Assembly (NCBI RefSeq): GCF_029239295.1
Contig: NZ_JAQZBC010000020.1
Span: 1-33,921, forward strand
DNA from: Sphingomonas sp.
GTDB lineage: Bacteria; Pseudomonadota; Alphaproteobacteria; Sphingomonadales; Sphingomonadaceae
Length of the DNA: 33,921 nt
Direction of reading: 5' to 3'
Shown piece by piece: positions 22,037 through 29,960 of this stretch. Positions within the stretch are counted from its first letter, which is position 1. Each line of letters begins with the position of its first letter. The notes under the pieces are model-generated. The model worked only from the letters and a program-made list of their open reading frames with translations. It made no database searches and was not told the DNA's origin. The position numbers were made by a program, and so were the translations under genes.

Positions 22037-22924
22037 CTATGCGGCCGGCGCGGTGCCGGCCTGTTCCTGTGCCGCGAGCGCGGCTTGTTCCTTGGCAGCG
22101 TTGGCCAGCACCTTCTGGAGCTGCTTGATCGTGCCCTTGGTGCCGACGCGATCGTGCAGATCCTGCGCCCGGCGAAGCGGCACGAGGGCCTTGCCGACCG
22201 CGGCGAGATGTTCCGGGGTTCCGTGTTCGAGTTCTCCGGCTGCGCGGGCCAGCTCAACGCCGATCGCCTTCATCAGCTTGGCGCGGATCTCGTCGTGCAT
22301 GTCGACACGCACGGTGAGCGCGTCGACCTGTTCGAGGACGTCTAGCGGGAAAGCTTCGTCGCGCGTCTGTGCCTTGATGGCGGCGCTGGCGATCTCTTCC
22401 ACGATCAGCGCCGCAGCGCCGCGCTGGTAGCGCGTCGGCAGCGGCTCATTGAAGCGCAGGACATGCGCGGCCAGTTCAAGCGCGCGCGCCCAGTCAGCGG
22501 TGTCGATCGACCAGATCATCATGGTCGGCAGCACGTCGTCAGCGCCGGTCGACGGCAGTTCGTTGCCCTCGGCTGCCGCGCCGGCAGCGAGGCGCAGATC
22601 GCACCAGTCCCGATATTCGGGCAGCATGCCGCGCTTGGCCTCGATCTTCGCCTCGATCGAGGCGATCTCTTTCAGCCGGCGCAGGTCATGGGTCAGGCGC
22701 AGCATGATCTGAGCAACGGCCGGGTCGACACCGATCGCGAGCTGCACGTCGGCATCGCACTGTCCCACGCTGGCGGCGAGCGCCGTGGTGAGGCGGTGTT
22801 CCAGCGCCGGCGTCATGGCGGGCATGGGTGGTTGCCCGCCCTCTACGGTTGAAACGACCGAGGACGGGCCAAGCACAGCCGCAGCAGCGGCGAGGCGTTC
22901 CCGATGAAGGCGAGCAGGGCTCAT
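22037..22924 (-). CDS. M: terminase endonuclease (small) subunit M
   Basis: 295-aa protein of the P2 gpM / phage small terminase subunit family. In P2, M cuts cos together with the ATPase P. Family-like segments are M-S-P-A-R-L-H-R-E-R at the start, L-P-E-Y-R-D-W-C-D, V-L-P-T-M-M-I-W-S-I-D-T-A-D-W, A-A-H-V-L-R-F-N-E-P-L-P-x-R-Y-Q-R and E-E-I-A. It sits after capsid gene N, as in P2. The C-terminal ~25 residues are an Ala/Gln-rich tail of low complexity. Confidence 0.9.
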   Translation of the reverse strand: MSPARLHRERLAAAAAVLGPSSVVSTVEGGQPPMPAMTPALEHRLTTALAASVGQCDADVQLAIGVDPAVAQIMLRLTHDLRRLKEIASIEAKIEAKRGMLPEYRDWCDLRLAAGAAAEGNELPSTGADDVLPTMMIWSIDTADWARALELAAHVLRFNEPLPTRYQRGAAALIVEEIASAAIKAQTRDEAFPLDVLEQVDALTVRVDMHDEIRAKLMKAIGVELARAAGELEHGTPEHLAAVGKALVPLRRAQDLHDRVGTKGTIKQLQKVLANAAKEQAALAAQEQAGTAPAA

Positions 22925-22974
22925 GATCGTATCCGAAAGCGAGAGGGCGGGCAGCTGGTGGGGCGCGGAGGCGG

Positions 22975-24030
22975 TTACGCCGCCTTCGGCCCGAGCTGGA
23001 TGTTCTCGATCAGGCAGGCCTTGCCGTAATCCTCGACCATGAAAGCGTCGTTGATGCTCTCATAGTTGGCGATCCGGTCGTATTCCGGCTCGTCCTTCAC
23101 CGCGCGGCGCGCGGAGCCGATCTGCCAGTAATAGGACAGGTTCTTGAGGCTGGTGATGAGGATGGCGTTCGGCGGGAAGAACGGCACCTGCATGGTCGGC
23201 TTCCCGCCCAGCTGGCGGCTGGACATGATGATGTCGCGGGCGACCTGCTCGGTCGCCTTGTCGCCGGCCTCGCTGATGATCTTGAAGTATTTCTCCTGCA
23301 CCAGATCCGAGCCGACGATCACGACCAGATCGGTCGCGGTGCGATACCGCTCATGGATCAGGTTGCCGATCGCGTCGAAGACCAGCGCGTCGAGATTGAC
23401 ATAGTCGGCGGTGCCGGTGTCGGACACGTAGACCTTGGCGGTGTCCTTCGTGCCGTGGCTCATCACCCGCGACGGCGCATTCTGGCGCATCTTGTAGAGC
23501 CAGCCCCAGTTGACGTCCTGCAGCAGGGGATTGGCGTCGCGGTCGGTCGTGGCAGCGGCGCTGGTGCCGTTGAAGCCGATCGTGATGACGTCTTCAGCCT
23601 TCTGCACCAGCACGGCATCGCGGACGAGCTGCTGGAACTCGGGACGGTGCGCCCAGGCATCGAGCAGCGTGTAGCCCCACGAATAATCGTAGTTGGTCTT
23701 CTTGCAGAAATACTGGTCGATCTTGTCCGACTTGGTCGGATCGGTCGGATTGCGACGGTCACCGCCCGAGGTGTCGGTGCGGCTCGCGAGCGAGCGACCA
23801 ACGCCGACGCCGACACGGTCCCCCTGCTGCGCCGCGACCGGCACGACATTGATGCGGCTCATGAAGTCGCTGGTCAGCTGCAGCTTGGCCTGCAGGCGCT
23901 GTTCAATCACCGGCGCGACGGCGAACTGCTTCAGCTCGCCGGGGATGACGGTGAGCGACGGGTCGAGGTTGTTTAGCTGGGCAAGGGTGCCGACGTAGCT
24001 GTTGAACAGGAGGCGAGTGGCGGTCTGCAT
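22975..24030 (-). CDS. N: major capsid protein N
   Basis: 351-aa protein matching P2 gpN, the HK97-fold capsid subunit, in length and position between scaffold O and terminase M. Typical stretches are M-x-x-x-T-R-x-L-F-N-S-Y at the N-terminus, D-L-V-V-I-V-G-S-D-L-V, G-G-K-P-T-M-Q-V-P-F-F-P-P-N-A, S-L-K-N-L-S-Y-Y-W-Q, and E-N-I-Q-L-G near the end. In P2 the N-terminal ~31 residues are removed by O protease during maturation. Confidence 0.94.
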   Translation of the reverse strand: MQTATRLLFNSYVGTLAQLNNLDPSLTVIPGELKQFAVAPVIEQRLQAKLQLTSDFMSRINVVPVAAQQGDRVGVGVGRSLASRTDTSGGDRRNPTDPTKSDKIDQYFCKKTNYDYSWGYTLLDAWAHRPEFQQLVRDAVLVQKAEDVITIGFNGTSAAATTDRDANPLLQDVNWGWLYKMRQNAPSRVMSHGTKDTAKVYVSDTGTADYVNLDALVFDAIGNLIHERYRTATDLVVIVGSDLVQEKYFKIISEAGDKATEQVARDIIMSSRQLGGKPTMQVPFFPPNAILITSLKNLSYYWQIGSARRAVKDEPEYDRIANYESINDAFMVEDYGKACLIENIQLGPKAA

Positions 24031-24080
24031 GGGCGAAGCTCCGGGTAGGCGAGAGGCGGAAAGGGGGTGGCGGTCTGGGA

Positions 24081-24917
24081 TCAGCAGTCGGTGGCGAACT
24101 GGGCGTCGACCGCACCGCCGGCATGCGGCGCGCGCGAGAAGCCGCTGGGTGCTTCGCTCGACGCCAGCTTCGCCTTCAGGGCCGCGAACTCGCCCTGCAT
24201 GGCGGTCTGCGTGGCGGCGTAGGGCGCCAGCGCTGCAGCGATTGAACCGCTGACCGCTACCTGCAGCTCGGTCGTGAATGCGGCCACGTCGAAGTTGTCG
24301 TTCGCCGCCTTCGGCGTCGGCTCTTCCTTCAACTTGTTAGCCTCGCCCCCCTTGAACTTGGCGGTCAGCGCCGAGAAGAAGCCGGCAACGGCGCTCTCGA
24401 CCTTGGCCGGATCACCGGGCGCAGCTTCGAACTCGATCGCGACAGCGTCGGCGCCATGGGCGAAGATCGTGCCGGGTGCGCGGCTGGAGAACTTCAGGCG
24501 TTCCGTGCCGATCGAGGCGGGCGTGTCGGTGAAGGCGAGGCCGACCAGGCCGACCTTGCCGCTGCCGGCGTAGCTGGGGGTGAGTTCGACCGAGGGGAAC
24601 GGCTTCTGATCGGCCTGGGCGAGCTTCACCAGCTGGTCGTTGGCGTCGACCTGCGCATAGAGCGCGCGCAGCTTCTTGGTCTCGCCGGCGATTGTGAATT
24701 CGTCATCGCGCGCCTCGACCGCGATCACATCACCATAGCCGTTGAAGGGCGGCTCCGGGCTGTAGCCGGCGATATGTTCGATGTTGATGCGGGGGGTGTA
24801 GGTCTTGGGATCGAAGGTGGCGACGCAATCGTCGATCATGTCGGCGGTGATCTTGCGACCGTCGCTGATCGTTTCGCCCTCGACGAAAACGCGGAATAGC
24901 TGGCTCTGCTTGCCCAT
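24081..24917 (-). CDS. O: capsid scaffolding protein and maturation protease O
   Basis: 278 residues from ATG 24917 (M-G-K-Q-S-Q-L-F-R-V-F), chosen because GAGGA precedes it and because it places the serine protease residues where P2 O has them: Asp19 (I-S-D-G-R-K), His48 (I-N-I-E-H) and a Ser near 109 (F-P-S-V-E; Ser107 in P2). The N-terminal half is the protease that trims capsid, connector and itself. The C-terminal half is charged and helical, the scaffolding part. It is transcribed away from P, with the palindrome at 25015-25039 between them. An upstream frame extension to 24998 is not supported. Confidence 0.93.
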   Translation of the reverse strand: MGKQSQLFRVFVEGETISDGRKITADMIDDCVATFDPKTYTPRINIEHIAGYSPEPPFNGYGDVIAVEARDDEFTIAGETKKLRALYAQVDANDQLVKLAQADQKPFPSVELTPSYAGSGKVGLVGLAFTDTPASIGTERLKFSSRAPGTIFAHGADAVAIEFEAAPGDPAKVESAVAGFFSALTAKFKGGEANKLKEEPTPKAANDNFDVAAFTTELQVAVSGSIAAALAPYAATQTAMQGEFAALKAKLASSEAPSGFSRAPHAGGAVDAQFATDC

Positions 24918-25014
24918 GGCGCTGCGGTCCTCGGTTCGATAATCGGCACGCGGCGCGATGCCGCTCTGGAGCCACGAACAGGGACCGAAGCCGGGCATCT
25001 TCTCAAGGCGCGGC

Positions 25015-25039
25015 TCGTGTAGAAAGGCTTTCTACACGA
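25015..25039. promoter_or_regulatory. late-operon palindrome, copy C (between O and P)
   Basis: TCGTGTAGAA, five bases, TTCTACACGA: both arms perfect, extending to 11 paired bases each side of a 3-base centre. It contains TGT-N13-ACA. It lies in the divergent gap, its centre 59 bases before the P start and 110 before the O start. A terminator has no role between divergent genes, so a control site is the better reading. Confidence 0.85.
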
Positions 25040-25085
25040 TCGCGAGGGGGCGGGCCGGCGAGCGGCATGGCTAGGTCTCGCTGCC

Positions 25086-26936
25086 ATGACCAAGCTTCCC
25101 GCCGATACCGGCATGCCATTGCCGCACGCGACGTTTCCGAATCCGGTGACGGCGCAGCGCATGGCGCGCAGCCTGTACTGGCGCGGCTGGGGCGTGACGC
25201 AGATCGCCGACGAGCTGGGGCTGCTCGGCTATGCCAATGATGAGACCGGCAAGGCCTATGCCCGCGCGACCGTGGAAAGCTGGAAGCAGCGAGGGCGCTG
25301 GGATGACGCCTCGTGCCTCGACAAGATCGAAGATTCGCTAGAGGGCCGGCTCAACACCCTGATCTGGAAAGACAAGAAGAGCGGCGCCGAGTTCAAGGAG
25401 CTGGACGCGCTGCTGCGCGGTGTCGTCGCGACCGCGAGGATCCGCCGGTACGAGGCGCCGGGCGGGCACGAGGGTCACCTGAACGACAAGGTCGCCAACC
25501 GCAACGCCGGCGAGAAGAAGCACGCGCAGAAGAACCATTTCACCGCCGAGCAGGTCGAGCAGCTCGAGGAGATCTTCGAGGCCGAGCTGTTCGGCTATCA
25601 GGAAGACTGGTGGGCCGCGAAGGGCGAGCGCACCCGCATGATCCTGAAGTCGCGCCAGATCGGCGCGACATGGTATTTCGCCCGCGAGGCGCTGCTCGAC
25701 GCGCTGCGGGGTGGTGGCAACCAGATCTTCCTGTCGGCGTCGAAGAACCAGGCGCACATTTTCCGCAATTACATCGTCCAGTTCGCCGCGCGCGTCGGCG
25801 TGAAGCTGCAGGGCGACCCGATCGTGCTGACGGCGGACACGATCCCGGAAGGCGAGCCTGCGGCCGAGCTGATCTTTCTGGGCACCAACGCCCGCACCGC
25901 GCAGGGCTATCACGGCAATTTCTATTTCGACGAGTTCTTCTGGACCTATGGGTTCGAGGAGCTGAACAAGGTCGCCAGCGCCATGGCGATGCACAAGCGC
26001 TGGCGCCGGACCTATTTCTCGACGCCGTCGTCCGTCGCGCACCAGGCGCACCCCTATTGGACGGGCGAGCGCCGTAATCGCCGGCTGAAGAAGGCCGACC
26101 GGATCACGATCGACGTGACGCATGCCAGCCTGCAGGGCGGGCGGCAGTGCGAGGATGGCGTGTGGCGCCAGATCGTGACGATCGAGGATGCCGCGGCGCG
26201 CGGTTGCGACCTGTTCAACATCGACGAGCTGCGCGTCGAATATGCGGCTGACGAGTTCGCCAACCTGCTGATGTGCCATTTCGTCGACGACAGCCTGTCG
26301 GCGTTCAAGTTCAACGACATCCTCGCCTGCACCGTCGACACGCAGGTCGACTGGCCATGGTTCAACGTGCTCGCCGCCAAGCCGGTCGGCGACCGGGCGG
26401 TGTGGGCGGGCTATGACCCGCAAGGCAGCGTCGATGGCGACAATGCCGCGCTGGTGATCGCGCTGCCGCCCGACGGGCCGAGCGGCAAATTCCGGTTGCT
26501 GGAGAAGCACCAGCTGCGCGGCGATTTTCAGGAGCAGGCCGAATTCATCATCGCGCGGCTGGCCCGTTACCATTGCACCTATTTCGGGATCGATGCGAAC
26601 GGCGTCGGCGCGGCCGTGCACCAGCTGCTGATCGGCAAGGTCCGCGGCCTGACCAAGATCGACTATTCGCTCGAAGCGAAGACATCGATGGTGATGAAGG
26701 CGCAGCACAGCTTCCAGCGCCGGCGGATCGAGTTCGATGGCGGTTGGATGGACCTCGCCTCGGCGTTCCTGTCGATCAAGAAAGCGCTGACCACGTCCGG
26801 CCGCTCCGTCACCTTCAAGGCCAGCCGCAGCGAAGAGGTGGGGCATGCCGACCTCGCATGGGCGCTGATGCACATCATGATCAACGAGCCGCTCGACGGA
26901 CAGGAAAAGCCCAAGGGCTCAATGGAGATCTTCTGA
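25086..26936 (+). CDS. P: terminase large subunit (ATPase) P
   Basis: 616-aa packaging motor protein of the P2 gpP type. An N-terminal helix-turn-helix region lies at about residues 28-65 (S-L-Y-W-R-G-W-G-V-T-Q-I-A-D-E-L). The Walker A-like S-R-Q-I-G-A-T-W is at about 189-196, and Walker B Y-F-D-E-F-F-W is near 280-286 with Asp-Glu catalytic residues. The C-terminal RNase H-like nuclease region has G-Y-D-P-Q-G near 443, G-I-D-A-N-G near 504 and H-A-D-L-A-W near 590. The start ATG has only a weak Shine-Dalgarno sequence. The stop lies one base before the Q start codon. Confidence 0.95.
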   Translation: MTKLPADTGMPLPHATFPNPVTAQRMARSLYWRGWGVTQIADELGLLGYANDETGKAYARATVESWKQRGRWDDASCLDKIEDSLEGRLNTLIWKDKKSGAEFKELDALLRGVVATARIRRYEAPGGHEGHLNDKVANRNAGEKKHAQKNHFTAEQVEQLEEIFEAELFGYQEDWWAAKGERTRMILKSRQIGATWYFAREALLDALRGGGNQIFLSASKNQAHIFRNYIVQFAARVGVKLQGDPIVLTADTIPEGEPAAELIFLGTNARTAQGYHGNFYFDEFFWTYGFEELNKVASAMAMHKRWRRTYFSTPSSVAHQAHPYWTGERRNRRLKKADRITIDVTHASLQGGRQCEDGVWRQIVTIEDAAARGCDLFNIDELRVEYAADEFANLLMCHFVDDSLSAFKFNDILACTVDTQVDWPWFNVLAAKPVGDRAVWAGYDPQGSVDGDNAALVIALPPDGPSGKFRLLEKHQLRGDFQEQAEFIIARLARYHCTYFGIDANGVGAAVHQLLIGKVRGLTKIDYSLEAKTSMVMKAQHSFQRRRIEFDGGWMDLASAFLSIKKALTTSGRSVTFKASRSEEVGHADLAWALMHIMINEPLDGQEKPKGSMEIF

Positions 26937-26937
26937 C

Positions 26938-27990
26938 ATGAGCAAGGCACGCAAAGCACGCCGCATGTCGCGCGCAGAGGCGGCGAGTGCATCGGCCGGC
27001 GCGATCGTCGCGAACGACAATGCCGGCGCGATCCAGACCTTCAGCTTCGGCGAGCCCGAGCCGGCGCTGGGCGGGCGCCAGCTGATCGACATGCTGGAAT
27101 GCTGGCACAACGGGCGCTGGTACGAACCGCCGCTGCCGCTCGACGGGCTGGCGCGGGCGTTCCGCGTCTCGCCGCACCACAGCTCCGCGATCATGCTGAA
27201 GCGCAACCTGCTGGTCGCCTCGCTCGATCCCAATTCGCTCCTGACCCGCGCCGAGTTCGGCAAGCTGGTGCAGGATTATCTCGTCTTCGGGAACGCGTTC
27301 GTCGAGGTGAAGCGCAACCGCTTCAACGATCCGCTGCGCCTGGTGCATTCGATGGCGCGCTACACGCGGCGCGGCGTGGAGGAGGGGGCGTTCTGGTGGG
27401 CGCCCGGCGGCAAGGATGCCGTGGCGTTCCCGGCGGGCAGCGTGGTGCAGGTGATGCAACCCGACGTGAACCAGGAGATCTACGGCGTTCCCGAATATCT
27501 CAGCGCGCTGCAGGCGGCGTTGCTGAACGAAGCGGCGACGCTGTTCCGGCGCCGCTATTACCTGAACGGCAGTCACGCCGGGTACATCCTCTACGCGACT
27601 GGCGAGATCGACAGCAACGACACCGAGGCGCTGAAAGAGGCGCTGCGCCAGTCCAAAGGTCCGGGCAATTTCAAGAACCTGTTCGTCCATGCTCCGAACG
27701 GCAAGGAAGGCAGCATCAAGATCATGCCGATCGCCGAAGCCGGTGCGAAGGACGAGTTCCTCGGGATCAAGAACGCGACGCAGGCCGACGTGATGGCAGC
27801 GCATCGCGTGCCGCCCCAGCTGCTCGGGATCGTGCCGGCGCAGGGATCCGCCTTCGGCAATCCGAAGGATGCAACGGCGATGTTCTTCGAGCTGGAGATC
27901 TACCCGCTGCAGACGGCGTTCATCGAGATCAATGATCGGCTGGGCGTGGAGGCGGTGAAGTTCCTGCCGCGCGAGGTTGTTAGAGCTTGA
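26938..27990 (+). CDS. Q: portal protein Q
   Basis: 350-aa portal (connector) protein of the P2 gpQ / PBSX-portal family, through which DNA enters and leaves the head. Family signatures include F-S-F-G-E-P-E-P near the start, P-P-L-P-L-D-G-L-A, H-H-S-S-A-I, L-V-F-G-N-A-F-V-E, a V-M-Q-P-D-V-N-Q-E-I-Y-G-V-P-E-Y motif, R-R-R-Y-Y-L-N-G-S-H-A-G-Y and A-H-R-V-P-P-Q-L-L-G-I. It follows P by one base and is the last gene of the + strand packaging unit; in P2 the cos site lies just beyond Q. No cos sequence could be recognised here. Confidence 0.95.
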   Translation: MSKARKARRMSRAEAASASAGAIVANDNAGAIQTFSFGEPEPALGGRQLIDMLECWHNGRWYEPPLPLDGLARAFRVSPHHSSAIMLKRNLLVASLDPNSLLTRAEFGKLVQDYLVFGNAFVEVKRNRFNDPLRLVHSMARYTRRGVEEGAFWWAPGGKDAVAFPAGSVVQVMQPDVNQEIYGVPEYLSALQAALLNEAATLFRRRYYLNGSHAGYILYATGEIDSNDTEALKEALRQSKGPGNFKNLFVHAPNGKEGSIKIMPIAEAGAKDEFLGIKNATQADVMAAHRVPPQLLGIVPAQGSAFGNPKDATAMFFELEIYPLQTAFIEINDRLGVEAVKFLPREVVRA

Positions 27991-28020
27991 AGAGGGAGCC
28001 GCTTGTTCGCCCGCGCCTCG

Positions 28021-28050
28021 GCAAAAAAATGCCGGGTCACTTTGGCCCGG
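28021..28050 (-). terminator. intrinsic terminator of the 261-aa gene
   Basis: On the minus strand CCGGG (28050-28046) pairs with CCCGG (28036-28032) and is followed by GCA and seven T (28029-28023). The gene's stop codon lies within the loop. The + strand has no U-run, so it works best for the minus-strand gene that converges on Q. Confidence 0.6.
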
Positions 28051-28822
28051 TGAGTAGTGGGGTAAGCGCCATAACAGGCATGCTTAGTGCGGCGACGAAC
28101 TTGTAACCCTCGATCGCGAGGGCGGCGTTCTCTTTCCACTCCCGAGCAGTAGAGAGTCGGTCGTTGATGCCGCCGATCAGCGACCCCAAGCGCGTCATGA
28201 CCGACGAACTTCCGTCATCGCTGAAGGTGCCGCGTGCCATCAGGTGGTAAGCGTCATTAACCTGACGCAGACCTTCAAGCGTATAGTCCGCACCTAACCA
28301 CCCCAAGTTTGTCAAGCGAAAGATAAGTTCGTGAAGGCTATCTTCTATGGAGCGCCTCACAAACGCGAGCTCTCCTTCGCTGCCAGACCGAAGCAACCTG
28401 AGGTACTCATCAATCTCGACGAGGATGGCTCTAACCTCATCCTCATCCAATGACGGGTACTGAACGTAGCTACGCACTGTAGGAGACAGAAACGTGATTG
28501 CCTGAACCAGGCTTGCTGCCTTGGAAGAGCCCCCGTTATTCCAAGCGTGATTGAGGTATGTGGAGCTAAAAAGCGACTTGAATTCACGTAAAGTTTCCGC
28601 GGCCAAAAGCTTGTGCTCTGGATCCATGTGCGAGTTCGCTACAACCTCCTCAACTTGATCCGCCCGCTGCATTATCGACGAGATTATCCGGTAGTATCCG
28701 GTCGAGTATCCCTCGAAACCGAAGAGCGATCCTAGAGCCATGGCACCTGCCTGCCTGTCTGTATGAGACAAGCGCTTGCACACCGCTGCCAATTCGTTTG
28801 CCGGGTCGGTGGTAGTGGCCAT
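28037..28822 (-). CDS. unknown protein in the P2 exclusion-gene position
   Basis: 261-aa, largely helical protein starting M-A-T-T-T-D-P-A-N-E-L. Highly charged helices fill residues 5-210, with two hydrophobic stretches near the end (about 215-232 and 238-256, F-V-A-A-L-S-M-P-V-M-A-L-T-P-L-L) that could insert in a membrane. No family or catalytic motif is recognised. Upstream, GTTGA-N6-TCAAC lies just before a TATACT-like box, so an operator-controlled promoter is possible. It lies next to portal gene Q and is read toward it, as P2 old is. That locus is a known hotspot of anti-phage genes, so a defence or exclusion role is a reasonable guess, not a demonstrated one. Confidence 0.7.
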   Translation of the reverse strand: MATTTDPANELAAVCKRLSHTDRQAGAMALGSLFGFEGYSTGYYRIISSIMQRADQVEEVVANSHMDPEHKLLAAETLREFKSLFSSTYLNHAWNNGGSSKAASLVQAITFLSPTVRSYVQYPSLDEDEVRAILVEIDEYLRLLRSGSEGELAFVRRSIEDSLHELIFRLTNLGWLGADYTLEGLRQVNDAYHLMARGTFSDDGSSSVMTRLGSLIGGINDRLSTAREWKENAALAIEGYKFVAALSMPVMALTPLLTGPK

Positions 28823-28884
28823 TTGGGCTCCAGTATAAAGTTGAGACAGTTCAACCGCTCTGGCTCAGAAAGAGCAAGAACATC

Positions 28885-29283
28885 TTACTTATAGCGGGGA
28901 TCACCAGCCGGATCCTGGTTGAGCCACTCTTCTTCAACTGGCCCCATCACCCTGGGGAGCGGTGCCGGCAGGGTGGGCGACCCGCCGCCGAAGCGCACGC
29001 GGATGGTGGCCGTGTGCTGCCCGAAGTCCTGAAACACCGCCTCATGTTCCTCGCCAGCGCGGATCCTGGCGCCAATCCACAGGCAACGCTCACTCGACAG
29101 ATAACCGATCTGCATGCCGCGCGCGCTGAACACCGCGACAGCTGCCGGATCGTGCTTGTTGGTTGGCTCGGGCACCAGATGCACCGGCTCCCCAGGTACG
29201 CACATCGCCAGCTCGAAGCGGCGGTTGCTCTGGTCGGCGTTGAGATAATTGATGCCGACGACGGCTAGGCTGAACTCTTTCAC
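28885..29283 (-). CDS. HIRAN-domain protein
   Basis: 132 residues from GTG 29283 (first residues M-K-E-F-S-L-A-V-V-G-I), preceded by GGGGAG. Residues about 3-95 form a HIRAN domain: F-S-L-A-V-V-G-I-N-Y, V-H-L-V-P-E-P-T-N-K-H-D-P-A-A-V-A-V-F and G-x-Q-I-G-Y-L-S. HIRAN domains bind damaged or stalled-fork DNA ends (3' ends in HLTF) and are often fused to repair enzymes; here the domain stands almost alone with a short Pro-rich tail. A LexA box lies 15-29 bases upstream, so it is probably damage-induced. It is divergent from the HTH gene. The longer frame up to 29406 crosses that promoter and is rejected. Confidence 0.85.
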   Translation of the reverse strand: MKEFSLAVVGINYLNADQSNRRFELAMCVPGEPVHLVPEPTNKHDPAAVAVFSARGMQIGYLSSERCLWIGARIRAGEEHEAVFQDFGQHTATIRVRFGGGSPTLPAPLPRVMGPVEEEWLNQDPAGDPRYK

Positions 29284-29297
29284 TCGGCTCCCCGGTA

Positions 29298-29312
29298 GAA
29301 CAAATAAGGAAC
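29298..29312. promoter_or_regulatory. LexA (SOS) box in a divergent promoter
   Basis: GAAC-N7-GAAC on the + strand, which is GTTC-N7-GTTC on the minus strand, the direct-repeat operator of alphaproteobacterial LexA. It lies in the ~50-base gap between the HIRAN gene and the HTH gene and so could repress both. Spacing (exactly seven) and position both fit; binding is untested. Confidence 0.75.
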
Positions 29313-29333
29313 GCCCGCTAATTGAAGGCGGTG

Positions 29334-29603
29334 ATGATTCGCAACCGATTCGAGGATGGCTTGAAGATCTACGACCCGCGCGAGCGCGTTCCGGCGCTTG
29401 CCGCACAGCACCGAGTTACGCTGACCGACCTGTCTCGCATCATCGGTCAGCGCCCGCGCTACCTTCATCGCTTCGTGCGCGATGGCGTGCCGGCGGATCT
29501 GCGCGACGAAGCGCGCGACACACTGGGCCGTTTCTTCGGCGTGCCGGCATATCAGCTGGGCGGCGTGGATCCGCGCTGGGCGGAGTTCAGGGTGGCGAAG
29601 TGA
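29334..29603 (+). CDS. small HTH regulator
   Basis: 89 residues from ATG 29334 (M-I-R-N-R-F-E-D-G-L); GTG 29331 and TTG 29322 are alternative starts. The region L-T-D-L-S-R-I-I-G-Q-R-P-R-Y-L-H-R-F-V-R-D-G is a helix-turn-helix, followed by F-F-G-V-P-A-Y-Q-L-G-G. This resembles the N-terminal DNA-binding half of S24-type repressors but has no peptidase domain, so it would not self-cleave. It may be the prophage regulator or an antirepressor-like protein. The LexA box lies ~22 bases upstream. The next gene overlaps its stop as GTGA. Confidence 0.75.
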   Translation: MIRNRFEDGLKIYDPRERVPALAAQHRVTLTDLSRIIGQRPRYLHRFVRDGVPADLRDEARDTLGRFFGVPAYQLGGVDPRWAEFRVAK

Positions 29604-29872
29604 GGCAGGTCAATTACGACGAGCTGGTCAACCGTATCCAGGCAGCGATCCGCACCTGGCCGAAGAGCGTGCTGAAGGGGCTGGCAGATCACCGGCACGA
29701 CGAGCAGTTGCGCGCTCGCGTGCAAGGGGCGGCCGTGATCGCCGAAAGCCTGAAGCGGCTGGAAATACTGGCGGACAGCCCCGAGCCTCCGCCTTTCCGC
29801 TACGCCGCGATTGATGGTGCCAGCGGCGTGCCGGCGCAGGATGATGTTGGGCCCACCCGGCCAATGCGGTAG
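29600..29872 (+). CDS. small helical protein coupled to the HTH gene
   Basis: 90 residues from GTG 29600, overlapping the HTH stop by four bases (GTGA), so it is translated in step with it. The first ~60 residues are helical and charged (Y-D-E-L-V-N-R-I-Q-A-A-I-R-T-W-P, V-I-A-E-S-L-K-R-L-E-I-L); the tail is Pro/Gly-rich and probably disordered. No family is recognised. A partner or co-regulator of the HTH protein is possible. Confidence 0.6.
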   Translation: MRQVNYDELVNRIQAAIRTWPKSVLKGLADHRHDEQLRARVQGAAVIAESLKRLEILADSPEPPPFRYAAIDGASGVPAQDDVGPTRPMR

Positions 29873-29941
29873 AGCGTCAGATCGTGCAAGCGGACCGGTA
29901 GCGTTATCGCGTTGAATCGAAGGATGTGCGTAGTCGACCGC

Positions 29942-29960
29942 AGCCGGTCTATCGGCTTTT
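29942..29960 (+). terminator. intrinsic terminator of the HTH operon
   Basis: AGCCG (29942-29946), a six-base loop and CGGCT (29953-29957) form a short hairpin whose arm runs into TTTT. It ends the + strand pair of genes and overlaps the last codons of the opposite gene. Confidence 0.45.

Noticed and set aside
27991..28036. P2-like cos site just beyond Q
   Set aside because: This is where it is expected, but no sequence there resembles the cos end I can recall from P2; position alone is not enough to report it.
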